From an uncultured Actinomycetes bacterium (GTDB lineage Bacteria > Actinomycetota > Actinomycetes > Mycobacteriales > Mycobacteriaceae): a stretch of 52,139 bases of DNA. The DNA is taken from contig CAIRCP010000103.1 in NCBI GenBank assembly GCA_903877095.1, positions 1-52,139 on the forward strand, given 5' to 3'. This document shows, piece by piece, positions 42,280 to 52,139 of this stretch. Numbering within the stretch: the first letter of the stretch is position 1; every line of letters starts with the position of its first letter. A program made the position numbers and the translations under genes. The notes below the pieces were generated by a model that had not been told where the DNA came from, did not search any database, and saw only the letters and a program-made list of their open reading frames with translations.

Positions 42280-42357
42280 AGCACTCTATCCGCTGCACTC
42301 CCGCTCGCCGCGGTTAGTAAGGCTGCCCTTGCTAGACCGCCTAGGGGGAATTGCGAC

Positions 42358-42372
42358 ACACTGATGTTGTGA
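42358..42372. promoter_or_regulatory. SufR operator
   Basis: ACACT-GATGT-TGTGA fits exactly the ACACT-N5-TGTGA palindrome reported for M. tuberculosis SufR upstream of its own operon. The right arm contains the GTG (42369-42371) that I take as the sufR start codon. Bound SufR would therefore cover the start of transcription or the very beginning of the message, giving feedback repression when the regulator holds its cluster. Confidence 0.75.
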
Positions 42373-43100
42373 AAATCATCCCGTCCGAGTCCTCCGCGTT
42401 GCGGACTTCGGTTCAGGACGGGCACACCCGCCGCGCGATCGTCCAATTACTGCTGGAATCCGGCTCGACCACCGCTGCCGAGATCGGCCGCCATCTTGGC
42501 ATTTCCGCCACCGGGGTCCGACGCCACCTCGACGCCCTGGTCGACAGCGGCGACGCCGAGGCCAACCCGTCCGCGCCGTGGCAGCAGGCTGGGCGCGGCC
42601 GTCCGGCCAAACGCTTCCGGCTGACGGCGGCCGGCCGCGCGAAGCTGGACCACACCTATGACGATCTGGCGTCGGCCGCCATGCGGCAGTTGCGCGAGAT
42701 CGGCGGCGACGACGCGGTCCGCACCTTCGCCCGTCGTCGCGTTCAGGCCATCCTCGACGGCGTGACGCCCGCCGGCTCCACCGACGACGGCGCGGTCGAG
42801 GACGCCGCCGAACGGGTGGCCGACGCGCTGACCCAGGCCGGCTACGCCACCACCACGACACGGGTGCGCGGCCCCATCCAGGGCATCCAGATCTGCCAGC
42901 ACCATTGCCCGGTTTCCCATGTGGCAGAGGAGTTTCCGGAACTCTGCGAGGCTGAGCAGCAGGCCATCTCGGAGGTTCTCGGCACGCATGTGCAGCGGCT
43001 GGCCTCCATCGTCAACGGCGACTGCGCGTGCACCACGCACGTGCCGCTGAGCCCGACATTCATACCGACCCCCCACGATCAGCAAGGAGCGTCAGCATGA
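42369..43100 (+). CDS. sufR: Iron-sulfur cluster regulator SufR
   Basis: 243 residues from GTG 42369. A winged helix-turn-helix covers about 20-95 ([41 protein letters not shown]), and a C-terminal cluster-binding part has Cys176 and Cys180 ([10 protein letters not shown]), Cys193, Cys219 and Cys221. SufR senses iron-sulfur status, and in M. tuberculosis nitric oxide, through a [4Fe-4S] cluster, and represses the suf operon. The first codon lies within the operator palindrome, so the message may be leaderless. TTG 42351 is in frame but has no support. The stop overlaps sufB as ATGA. Confidence 0.93.
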   Translation: MKIIPSESSALRTSVQDGHTRRAIVQLLLESGSTTAAEIGRHLGISATGVRRHLDALVDSGDAEANPSAPWQQAGRGRPAKRFRLTAAGRAKLDHTYDDLASAAMRQLREIGGDDAVRTFARRRVQAILDGVTPAGSTDDGAVEDAAERVADALTQAGYATTTTRVRGPIQGIQICQHHCPVSHVAEEFPELCEAEQQAISEVLGTHVQRLASIVNGDCACTTHVPLSPTFIPTPHDQQGASA

Positions 43101-44530
43101 CGACCACACCTGATGTACAGCCGCTCACCCAAGAGGAGACCATCGACTCCATCGGCAAATACGGCTATGGCTGGTCGGACTCCGACGTCGCGGGCGCCAG
43201 CGCGAAACGCGGACTCTCCGAACTCGTCGTGCGCGATATCTCGGCGAAGAAGAGCGAACCGGAATGGATGCTCGACATTCGCCTGAAAGCGTTGCGCACC
43301 TTCGGCAAGAAGCCGATGCCGAACTGGGGCTCCAACCTTGAGGGCATCGACTTCGACAACATCAAGTACTTCGTGCGGTCCACGGAGAAGCAGGCCACCA
43401 CCTGGGAGGAACTGCCCGAGGAGATCAAGAACACCTACGACCGGCTGGGCATCCCGGAGGCCGAGAAGCAGCGTCTGGTCTCCGGCGTAGCGGCCCAGTA
43501 CGAATCCGAGGTGGTTTACCACCAGATCCGCGAAGACCTTGAGGCGCAAGGGGTTATCTTCCTCGACACCGACAGCGGACTGCGGGAGCACCCGGAGATC
43601 TTCAAGCAGTACTTCGGCACGGTGATCCCCGCCGGAGACAATAAGTTCTCCGCACTCAACACCGCGGTGTGGTCCGGTGGCTCGTTCATCTACGTCCCGC
43701 CGGGGGTGCACGTCGACATCCCGTTGCAGGCCTACTTCCGGATCAACACCGAGAACATGGGCCAGTTCGAGCGGACGCTGATCATCGCTGACGAGGGTTC
43801 CTACATCCACTACGTGGAAGGGTGTACCGCGCCCATCTACAAGAGCGACTCGCTGCACTCGGCGGTGGTGGAGATCATCGTCAAACCCGGCGCGCGGGTG
43901 CGTTATACGACCATCCAGAACTGGTCCAACAACGTCTACAACCTGGTCACCAAGCGGGCCCGCGCCGAGGCCGGCGCCACCATGGAGTGGATCGACGGCA
44001 ACATCGGCTCGAAGGTCACCATGAAGTACCCGGCGGTGTGGATGACCGGCGAGCACGCCAAGGGCGAGGTGCTCTCCATCGCGTTCGCCGGCGAGGGTCA
44101 GCACCAGGACACCGGTGCCAAGATGCTGCACCTGGCGCCCAACACCTCGAGCAACATCGTGTCCAAGTCGGTGGCCCGCGGCGGCGGCCGGGCGTCCTAC
44201 CGCGGCCTGGTCCAGATCAACAAGGGCGCGCACGGATCGCGGTCCAGCGTGAAATGCGATGCGCTGCTGGTCGACACGATCAGCCGCAGCGACACCTACC
44301 CCTACGTCGACATCCGCGAGGACGACGTGACGATGGGCCATGAGGCCACGGTGTCGAAAGTCAGCGAGGAGCAGCTTTTCTACCTGATGAGCCGCGGGCT
44401 GACCGAGGACGAAGCGATGGCCATGGTGGTGCGCGGCTTCGTCGAACCGATCGCCAAGGAACTGCCGATGGAGTACGCACTCGAACTCAACCGGCTCATC
44501 GAGTTGCAGATGGAAGGTGCGGTCGGATAG
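43097..44530 (+). CDS. sufB: Fe-S cluster assembly scaffold SufB, intein-free
   Basis: 477 residues from ATG 43097 ([14 protein letters not shown]). SufB is the scaffold subunit of the SufBC2D complex on which clusters are built. Conserved blocks: [60 protein letters not shown], and the C-terminal [35 protein letters not shown] with [12 protein letters not shown]. In M. tuberculosis this gene carries an intein; here the reading frame passes the conserved [10 protein letters not shown] region without interruption. ATGA overlap with sufR and one-base overlap with sufD. Confidence 0.96.
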   Translation: MTTTPDVQPLTQEETIDSIGKYGYGWSDSDVAGASAKRGLSELVVRDISAKKSEPEWMLDIRLKALRTFGKKPMPNWGSNLEGIDFDNIKYFVRSTEKQATTWEELPEEIKNTYDRLGIPEAEKQRLVSGVAAQYESEVVYHQIREDLEAQGVIFLDTDSGLREHPEIFKQYFGTVIPAGDNKFSALNTAVWSGGSFIYVPPGVHVDIPLQAYFRINTENMGQFERTLIIADEGSYIHYVEGCTAPIYKSDSLHSAVVEIIVKPGARVRYTTIQNWSNNVYNLVTKRARAEAGATMEWIDGNIGSKVTMKYPAVWMTGEHAKGEVLSIAFAGEGQHQDTGAKMLHLAPNTSSNIVSKSVARGGGRASYRGLVQINKGAHGSRSSVKCDALLVDTISRSDTYPYVDIREDDVTMGHEATVSKVSEEQLFYLMSRGLTEDEAMAMVVRGFVEPIAKELPMEYALELNRLIELQMEGAVG

Positions 44531-45692
44531 TGACGGGTTCAACGTTGGCAGCCATCAATAAGGGCGAGCAGTTCAGCTCCTTCGACGTCGGCGCCTTCGA
44601 GGTGCCCGGCGGTCGCGACGAGTTATGGCGCTTCACCCCACTCAAGCGACTGCGCGGACTGCACGACGGCTCCGCGGCACCGACCGGGCAGGCCGAGATC
44701 GCCGTCACCGAACAGCCCGGGGTCGCCGTGGAGACGGTGCGCCGGGGCGACGAGCGGCTCGGCCAGGGCGGTGTTCCCTCCGACCGGGTTGCCGCGCAAG
44801 CATTTTCGGCTTTCGATGAGGCGACGATCGTCACCGTCGCCCGCGGTGCGCACGTGGAAACCCCGATCGAGATCCGTGTCGACGGTCCCGGGGACGGTCG
44901 GACTGCCTACGGGCATCTGCAGATCCGCGCCGGCGAACTCGCCGAAGCGGTCGTGGTCATCGACCTGCGGGGCAGCGGAACCTACGCCGACAACCTCGAA
45001 TTCGTCGTCGCCGATGCCGCCCGGCTGACGGTGGTGTGGATCGCCGACGGGGCCGACGACATGGTGCATGTCAGTGCCCAGCACGCCCGTCTGGGTAAGG
45101 ATGCGGTGCTGCGCCACGTCGCGGTGACTCTGGGCGGCGACGTCGTGCGGATGGCGGCGACGGTGCGCTTCGACGCCCCCGGCGGCGACGCCGAACTGCT
45201 CGGTCTCTACTTCGCCGACGCGGGCCAGCATCTGGAATCTCGGCTGCTGGTGGACCATGCCCAGCCCAATTGCCGCTCGAATGTGATGTACAAGGGTGCG
45301 CTGCAAGGCGATCCGGAGTCCCGCAAACCCGACGCCCACACCGTCTGGGTGGGCGACGTGCTGATCCGTGCGGAAGCTACCGGCACCGACACCTTCGAGG
45401 TGAACCGCAACCTGGTGCTCACCGACGGCGCCCGTGCCGACTCGGTGCCGAACCTGGAGATCGAGACCGGCGAGATCGTCGGTGCCGGACACGCCAGCGC
45501 CACTGGGCGTTTCGACGACGAGCAGTTGTTCTATCTGCGCGCCCGAGGAATCCCCGAGGAGCAAGCCCGGCGTCTGGTGGTGCGCGGCTTCTTCGGCGAG
45601 ATCATCGCCAAGATCGCCGTGCCGGAGATCCGCGACCGCCTGACCGACGCCATCGAACGAGAACTCGCCATCACCGAATCGAAAGCTGACCT

Positions 45693-45696
<4 letters not shown>
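44530..45696 (+). CDS. sufD: Fe-S cluster assembly protein SufD
   Basis: 388 residues from GTG 44530, one base overlapping the sufB stop. SufD pairs with SufB to form the scaffold heterodimer. The C-terminal half has the family pattern [98 protein letters not shown]. The conserved His in the G-H-A-S-A-T segment is thought to be a cluster ligand at the SufB-SufD interface. The N-terminal part is variable, as usual. Confidence 0.95.
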
Positions 45697-47740
<2,044 letters not shown>

Positions 47741-47744
47741 GCCC

Positions 47745-48200
47745 GTGAGAATGGAACAGATGTACCAGGACGTCATCCTGGACCACTACAAACACCCGCA
47801 TCACCGCGGTCTGCGCGAGCCCTTCGCCGCCGAGGTGCAGCACGTCAACCCCACTTGCGGCGACGAGGTCACCCTGCGGGTGGCTCTGTCCGACGACGGG
47901 GAGCAGGTCAGCGACGTCTCCTACGACGGGCAGGGTTGCTCGATCAGCCAGGCCGCTACCTCGGTGCTGGCCGACCAGGTGATCGGCCAGACCGTCGGTG
48001 ACGCGCTGAAGACCGTCACCGCGTTCACCGAGATGGTGTCGTCGCGGGGGACCATCGAGGGCGACGAGGACATCCTGGGCGACGGTGTGGCGTTCGCCGG
48101 GGTGTCGAAGTATCCGGCGCGGGTCAAGTGCGCACTATTGGGCTGGCTGGCGTTCAAAGACGCGCTCGCCAGGGCATCCCACCGACTGGAGGACAGATGA
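47745..48200 (+). CDS. sufU: Zinc-dependent sulfurtransferase SufU
   Basis: 151 residues. GTG 47745 (VRMEQMYQDVILDHYK) lies four bases after the sufS stop; ATG 47751 is the alternative. SufU takes persulfide from SufS and passes it to SufBCD. Zinc ligands are present: Cys in VNPTCGDE, Cys in GQGCSISQAA and Cys in ARVKCALLGW, with the Asp of CGDE. The 18-21 residue insertion that separates SufU from IscU (TEMVSSRGTIEGDEDILGDGV) is there. Confidence 0.94.
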   Translation: MRMEQMYQDVILDHYKHPHHRGLREPFAAEVQHVNPTCGDEVTLRVALSDDGEQVSDVSYDGQGCSISQAATSVLADQVIGQTVGDALKTVTAFTEMVSSRGTIEGDEDILGDGVAFAGVSKYPARVKCALLGWLAFKDALARASHRLEDR

Positions 48201-48550
48201 CCGACACTGACACTGTTTCAGAGGAATTCCTCGCCGATCTCGAGGAGGCCATGCGCGACGTCGTCGACCCGGAACTGGGCATCAACGTCGTCGACCTCGG
48301 TCTGGTGTACGGCATCAACGTGGCCTCGGCAGAAGACGGGGCCGGAAACGTCGCGATCATCGACATGACGCTGACCTCGGCGGCCTGCCCGCTGACCGAC
48401 GTCATCGAAGACCAGGTCCTGACCGCGCTGGTGGGCGCCGGTCTGGTCAATGAGATCAAGATCAACTGGGTGTGGAACCCGCCGTGGGGCCCGGACAAGA
48501 TCACCGACGACGGCCGCGAGCAACTGCGGGCGCTCGGCTTCACCGTGTGA
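48197..48550 (+). CDS. sufT: SUF accessory protein SufT (MIP18/DUF59)
   Basis: 117 residues from ATG 48197, overlapping sufU by ATGA. One DUF59 domain: FLADLEEAMRDVVDPELGINVVDLGLVYGI, then MTLTSAACPLTDVIEDQV with the conserved Cys, and the end INWVWNPPWGPDKITDDGREQLRALGF. SufT helps deliver or mature clusters, chiefly under high demand. Corresponds to Rv1466 and closes the operon. Confidence 0.94.
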   Translation: MTDTDTVSEEFLADLEEAMRDVVDPELGINVVDLGLVYGINVASAEDGAGNVAIIDMTLTSAACPLTDVIEDQVLTALVGAGLVNEIKINWVWNPPWGPDKITDDGREQLRALGFTV

Positions 48551-48704
48551 CCTAAGGCAGCTTGCGCACAATCAGGTCTTTGATCTCGGCGAGTTGTTCA
48601 TCGACGGAGCGAAAGCCATCGCGCACGCGTGCAGCCCAACTGTGCGCTCGGTTATCCACAGCCCCCGCGGGAACACAATCGCGCGCCCAGACGTTTGGGC
48701 AGGC

Positions 48705-49064
48705 ATGGCTACCCGTGACCTCACCGCCGACGATTTCAACGACACCATCGCCGGCAACGACATCGTCCTCGTCGACTTCTGGGCGTCCTGGTGCGGTCCG
48801 TGCCGCGCCTTCGCGCCGACCTTCACCAAATCCTCCGAGGCGCACCCCGACATCGTGTTCGGCAAGGTCGACACCGAGGCGCAGGAGGAACTCGCCGCCG
48901 CCGCCGAAATCCGTGCCATCCCGACCCTGATGGCGTTCAAGAAGGGCCAGCTGGTGTTCAACCATGCCGGCGCCCTGCCGCCGGCCGCGCTGGAGGACCT
49001 CATCGCGCAGGTCCGTGGCTTCGACATCGACGCCGCGATCGCCGAGTCCGGCGAAGTCGTCTGA
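48705..49064 (+). CDS. trxB1: Thioredoxin
   Basis: 119 residues from ATG 48705 (MATRDLTADDFNDTI). The redox motif is WASWCGPC (Cys30 and Cys33), the cis-proline is in IRAIPTLMAFKKG, and NHAGALPPAALEDLIAQV ends the fold. The length is ordinary for a single-domain thioredoxin. Name chosen because gene order (before echA12 and the ABC-F gene) equals Rv1471-Rv1473; trxA (Rv1470) is not seen here. The 154 bp between sufT and this start hold no convincing gene; one perfect TTATCCACA (48652-48660) is present. Confidence 0.92.
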   Translation: MATRDLTADDFNDTIAGNDIVLVDFWASWCGPCRAFAPTFTKSSEAHPDIVFGKVDTEAQEELAAAAEIRAIPTLMAFKKGQLVFNHAGALPPAALEDLIAQVRGFDIDAAIAESGEVV

Positions 49065-49099
49065 GCCTCTGAGCGCCGCGCACGCGATAGCGTGCAGCG

Positions 49100-49930
49100 A
49101 TGACTGAGTCCGGCTCCTTCGGCCCCTTCGTTCGTGTCGACCGGCCGCGTCCGCACGTCGCACTGGTCACCCTCAACCGGCCGGAGCGGATGAACTCCAT
49201 GGCGTTCGACGTCATGGTCCCGTTCCGCGACGCCCTGGCCGAACTGAATCACGACAACGACGTCCGGGTCGTCGTCCTGACCGGGGCCGGACACGGCTTT
49301 TCCTCCGGCGCCGACCACAAGTCGGCCGGCGCGGTGCCGCACGTGGCCGGCCTGACCCGGCCGTCGTACGCGCTGCGCTCCATGGAGATCCTCGACGACG
49401 TCATCCTGGCGATGCGCCGGCTACACCAGCCGATCATCGCCGCGGTCAACGGCGCAGCCATCGGCGGCGGGCTGTGTCTGGCGCTGGCCGCCGACATCCG
49501 GGTGGCCTCGGCGGACGCCTACTTCCGCGCCGCCGGGATCAACAACGGCCTGACCGCCAGTGAACTGGGACTTTCCTACCTGCTGCCACGCGCCATCGGC
49601 TCATCGCGGGCGTTCGAGATCATGCTCACCGGTCGCGACGTCGACGCCGCCGAAGCCGAACGGATCGGCCTGGTGTCCCGGCAGGTGCCCGCCGACGATC
49701 TGCTCCCGACCTGCTTCGACATGGCCACCCGGATCGCGTCGTTTTCCCGGCCCGGCACCGAACTGACCAAGCGCACGTTATGGAGCGGACTGGACGCCAG
49801 TACCCTGGAAGGTCATATGCAGGCCGAAGGCCTCGGGCAGCTCTACGTGCGATTGCTCACCGCCAATTTCGAAGAGGCGGTTGCCGCGCGCGCCGAGCAG
49901 CGCGCCCCGGTCTTCACCGATGAGAAGTAA
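49100..49930 (+). CDS. echA12: Enoyl-CoA hydratase/isomerase family protein
   Basis: 276 residues from ATG 49100. Crotonase fold: LVTLNRPERMNSMAFDVM, oxyanion-hole segment GHGFSSGADHKSAGA, and IIAAVNGAAIGGGLCLALAADIRVAS with the second oxyanion Gly. ASELGLSYLLPRAIG gives the usual position of one catalytic acid (Glu in ASELGLS). Position equals Rv1472. It probably acts in beta-oxidation or a related acyl-CoA reaction; substrate chain length is not readable. Confidence 0.92.
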   Translation: MTESGSFGPFVRVDRPRPHVALVTLNRPERMNSMAFDVMVPFRDALAELNHDNDVRVVVLTGAGHGFSSGADHKSAGAVPHVAGLTRPSYALRSMEILDDVILAMRRLHQPIIAAVNGAAIGGGLCLALAADIRVASADAYFRAAGINNGLTASELGLSYLLPRAIGSSRAFEIMLTGRDVDAAEAERIGLVSRQVPADDLLPTCFDMATRIASFSRPGTELTKRTLWSGLDASTLEGHMQAEGLGQLYVRLLTANFEEAVAARAEQRAPVFTDEK

Positions 49931-49960
49931 GCCTCCCGGAAGCGACAGGAGCAGCACGCC

Positions 49961-51589
49961 GTGATTACCGCTACGGACCTCGAGGTCCGCGCCGGCGCGC
50001 GCACTCTGCTGCTCGCCGAAGGGCCGGCCCTGCGCGTGCAACCCGGCGACAGAATCGGCCTCGTCGGCCGCAACGGCGCGGGCAAGACCACCACCATGCG
50101 GATCCTGGCGGGGGAGGGCGAGCCGTATGCCGGCACGCTGACCCGCACCGGCGAGGTCGGATATCTGCCGCAGGATCCCCGCGAAGGCGACCTGGAGGTG
50201 CTGGCCCGCGACCGCGTGCTGTCCGCGCGCGGCCTGGACACCCTGCTGGCCGATCTGGAGAAGCAACAGGCGGTGATGGCCGAGGTCGTCGACGACGACG
50301 CCCGCGACAAAGCCATCCGCCGGTACGGGCAACTGGAGGAACGCTTCGCCGCACTCGGTGGCTACGCCGCCGAGAGCGAAGCCGGGCGCATCTGCTCCAG
50401 CCTCGGCCTACCGGACCGGGTGCTGACCCAGCCGCTGCGCACGCTGTCGGGCGGTCAGCGCCGCCGCGTCGAACTGGCCCGGATCCTGTTCGCGGCCAGC
50501 GAGTCCGGCGCCGGATCGGATACGACGCTGCTGCTCGACGAACCCACCAACCACCTCGACGCCGACTCGATCACCTGGTTGCGTGAATACCTGCGGGCCT
50601 ACAGCGGCGGCCTGGTGATCATCAGCCACGACGTCGCACTGCTCGCCGAGGTGGTCAACCGGGTGTGGTTCCTCGACGCCGTCCGCGGTGAGGCCGACGT
50701 GTACAACATGGGCTGGCAGAAGTACCTCGACGCCCGTTCCACCGACGAACAACGCCGTCGCCGCGAACGTGCCAATGCCGAGAAGAAGGCCTCGGCATTG
50801 CGGGCGCAGGCCGCGAAGATGGGCGCGAAGGCCACCAAAGCCGTTGCGGCGCAGAACATGTTGCGCCGGGCTGAGCGGATGATCGCCGAACTCGACGCCG
50901 AACGGGTGGCCGACAAGGTGGCCAAGATCCGGTTCCCGACGCCGGCCCCCTGCGGCAAGACCCCGCTGATGGCCAGCGGATTGACCAAGAACTACGGCTC
51001 GCTTGAGGTGTTCACCGGCGTCGATCTGGCCATCGACCGCGGGTCACGGGTGGTCGTACTCGGCCTGAACGGCGCCGGCAAGACCACGCTGCTGCGCGTC
51101 CTGGCCGGCACCGAGCAGCCCGACTCCGGCCAGATCGAGCCCGGGCATGGTTGCAAGATCGGGTATTTCGCCCAGGAGCACGACACCCTGGACAACAACG
51201 CCACCGTCTGGGAGAACATCCGCCACGCCGCCCCGGACACCGGCGAACAGGATCTGCGGGGGCTGCTGGGCGCCTTCATGTTCAGCGGTCCGCAACTCGA
51301 CCAGCCCGCCGGCACGCTGTCCGGCGGTGAGAAGACCCGTCTGGCGCTGGCCGGTCTGGTCGCCTCGACGGCCAACGTCCTGCTGCTCGACGAGCCGACC
51401 AACAACCTGGACCCGGCATCGCGTGAGCAGGTGCTCGACGCGCTGCGCAGTTATCAGGGCGCGGTGGTGCTGGTGACCCACGACCCGGGCGCGGCCGAGG
51501 CCCTGGAACCGCAGCGCGTCGTCCTGCTGCCCGACGGCACCGAAGACCACTGGTCCGACGACTACGCCGAACTGATTGAGTTGGCCTGA
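49961..51589 (+). CDS. ABC-F family ATPase (Rv1473-like)
   Basis: 542 residues from GTG 49961. Two ABC domains on one chain and no membrane segment: GLVGRNGAGKTTTMRIL ... LSGGQRRRVELARILF ... LLLDEPTNHLDADS ... ISHDVALL, then VLGLNGAGKTTLLRVL ... LSGGEKTRLALAGLV ... LLLDEPTNNLDPAS. The linker (about 240-310) is highly charged (RRRRERANAEKKASALRAQAAKMG), as in ABC-F proteins that reach into the ribosome. These proteins relieve stalled ribosomes or protect against antibiotics; Rv1473 is annotated as a macrolide ABC protein. It is followed after six bases by the interrupted FMN-binding gene. Confidence 0.93.
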   Translation: MITATDLEVRAGARTLLLAEGPALRVQPGDRIGLVGRNGAGKTTTMRILAGEGEPYAGTLTRTGEVGYLPQDPREGDLEVLARDRVLSARGLDTLLADLEKQQAVMAEVVDDDARDKAIRRYGQLEERFAALGGYAAESEAGRICSSLGLPDRVLTQPLRTLSGGQRRRVELARILFAASESGAGSDTTLLLDEPTNHLDADSITWLREYLRAYSGGLVIISHDVALLAEVVNRVWFLDAVRGEADVYNMGWQKYLDARSTDEQRRRRERANAEKKASALRAQAAKMGAKATKAVAAQNMLRRAERMIAELDAERVADKVAKIRFPTPAPCGKTPLMASGLTKNYGSLEVFTGVDLAIDRGSRVVVLGLNGAGKTTLLRVLAGTEQPDSGQIEPGHGCKIGYFAQEHDTLDNNATVWENIRHAAPDTGEQDLRGLLGAFMFSGPQLDQPAGTLSGGEKTRLALAGLVASTANVLLLDEPTNNLDPASREQVLDALRSYQGAVVLVTHDPGAAEALEPQRVVLLPDGTEDHWSDDYAELIELA

Positions 51590-51595
51590 CCGCAG

Positions 51596-52042
51596 ATGTA
51601 CACACCGCGGCCGTTCGCCGTCGACGACGCCCTCGCCGCTGAACTCCTGCGCGGCATCGTGGTTGGGCAGTTGGTGACGGCGACGAACGCCGGGCCGATG
51701 GCGACGCTGCTGCCGTGGGTGGTCGACCTCGAGAACGGCGTTCTGCTCGGCCATGTCGCCCGCCCTAACCCGCAATGGAACACCCCGTGGCTCGGTCAGG
51801 CCATGGTGCTGGTCGAGGGTGTCAACGGCTACGTCTCTCCGTCCTGGTACGCCGGCAAAGTCGAGCACGGCCGGGTGGTTCCGACGTGGAATTACGTGGT
51901 GCTGCAGGTGATGGGCGAACTGATCATCCACGACGACCCACAGTGGGTCGATGCTGTGGTCCGCCGCCTTACCGATCGTCACGAACAGCCGCGGTCTCAG
52001 CCTGAATGCACCGATGCGGTAGCAGCGCGTAGTGGGTCGTAA
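51596..52042 (+). pseudogene. PAI2/FMN-binding negative regulator family gene, interrupted by an IS
   Basis: The first ~130 codons give the N-terminal part of the PAI2 family (MYTPRPFAVDD, GPMATLLPWVVD, GHVARPNPQW, VEGVNGYVSPSWYAGK, VPTWNYVVLQVMGEL, VRRLTDRHE), an FMN-binding split-barrel protein usually near 200-210 residues. After RHEQPRSQP the sequence loses family character (ECTDAVAARSGS) and stops at 52042. The missing ~70 residues were probably displaced by the insertion sequence that follows. The remaining product lacks the C-terminal helix and is likely inactive. Confidence 0.7.
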
Positions 52043-52045
52043 CAG

Positions 52046-52117
52046 CGAAATGCCCTGTCGCGGTGGGAGAATGAGATTTCTTGAGGATCAAATTCGACCA
52101 CGTTGAAGGGCATTTCG
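52046..52117. repeat. 11-bp inverted repeat in the IS leader
   Basis: CGAAATGCCCT (52046-52056) and AGGGCATTTCG (52107-52117) are perfect inverted copies 50 bp apart. The right arm includes the GAAGGG that serves as ribosome-binding site for the ATG at 52121. RNA that enters from the interrupted gene would contain both arms and could hide this site; RNA started inside the element would lack the left arm. Confidence 0.6.
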
Positions 52118-52120
52118 TAG

Positions 52121-52139
52121 ATGCAACTATCTCACAGCC
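52121..52139 (+). mobile_element. Start of an IS transposase gene (window ends)
   Basis: ATG 52121 opens a frame reading M-Q-L-S-H-S before the window ends, with GAAGGG just upstream. The first residues recall IS1380-type transposases, which often begin MQLSH/VQLSH. The element's left end must lie between about 52000 and 52046, where the interrupted FMN-binding gene loses its family sequence. Family is a guess from six residues. Confidence 0.4.

Noticed and set aside
43028..43096. Upstream extension of sufB inside the end of sufR
   Set aside because: ATG 43097 overlaps the sufR stop in the coupled ATGA form and begins the conserved SufB N-terminus; the extension has no family sequence.
48552..48704. 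A 35-codon leftward frame (48552-48659) and a perfect TTATCCACA DnaA-type box at 48652-48660 after sufT
   Set aside because: The frame is short, with no ribosome-binding site or recognised family. One isolated box is not evidence for an origin, and no cluster of boxes or AT-rich region is near.

Overview
The window is chromosomal DNA of high G+C from a mycobacterium, most likely a non-tuberculous, Mycolicibacterium-like species. Both flanks carry the gene order known from the M. tuberculosis Rv1444c-Rv1473 interval: Rv1444c-pgl-opcA-zwf2-tal-tkt / ctaB ... qor / ATP-grasp / ctaA-ABC-ABC-mptB / sufR-B-D-C-S-U-T-trx-echA12-ABC-F. Two tandem MspA-type porins point away from the M. tuberculosis complex. 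SufB has no intein.

Layout. 1-1062: tail of an IS5-type transposase, a TetR regulator with a palindromic operator, and a degraded helix-turn-helix gene. 1069-9153: pentose-phosphate operon (tkt, tal, zwf, opcA, pgl) and the divergent haem O synthase ctaB. 9206-34429: a ~25 kb accessory island between ctaB and qor. 34450-42279: two MspA-like porins, quinone oxidoreductase, an ATP-grasp enzyme, and the ctaA/ABC exporter/mptB run. 42369-48550: the intact SUF iron-sulfur operon with a SufR operator at its start. 48705-52139: thioredoxin, an enoyl-CoA hydratase-like protein, an ABC-F ATPase, and an FMN-binding protein cut off by an insertion sequence that continues past the window edge.

The island is the interesting part. 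It begins with a class-gamma adenine methylase overlapping a probable restriction enzyme, then a DUF2235 hydrolase. From 13124 it becomes a run of genes typical of bacterial immunity and programmed cell death. These are: a voltage-sensor-like ion channel; a SIR2-like/TIR protein; an nSTAND NTPase with a membrane anchor and a WD40 double propeller; a MACPF-like pore former; a patatin phospholipase overlapping a TRPM-type SLOG protein; a metacaspase-like protease; a CHAT-TPR protease; a tandem TIR protein whose first TIR lacks the catalytic Glu; a 1120-residue four-domain cell-wall hydrolase (M15-like, GH25, C39, DUF4185); and two orphan proteins. From 13124 on, transcription direction alternates strictly in blocks. 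There are three divergent control regions of about 200-270 bp and convergent ends 16-50 bp apart, so effectors sit in oppositely oriented pairs.

A working model (inference): TIR proteins make an ADP-ribose-type signal; the TRPM-like SLOG protein and/or the caspase read it; the patatin, the MACPF pore and the channel damage the cell's own membrane; the STAND-WD40 and CHAT-TPR proteins act as sensors. No transposase, integrase, phage structural gene or type VI secretion gene lies inside the island. I do not recognise the whole assembly as a named defence system.
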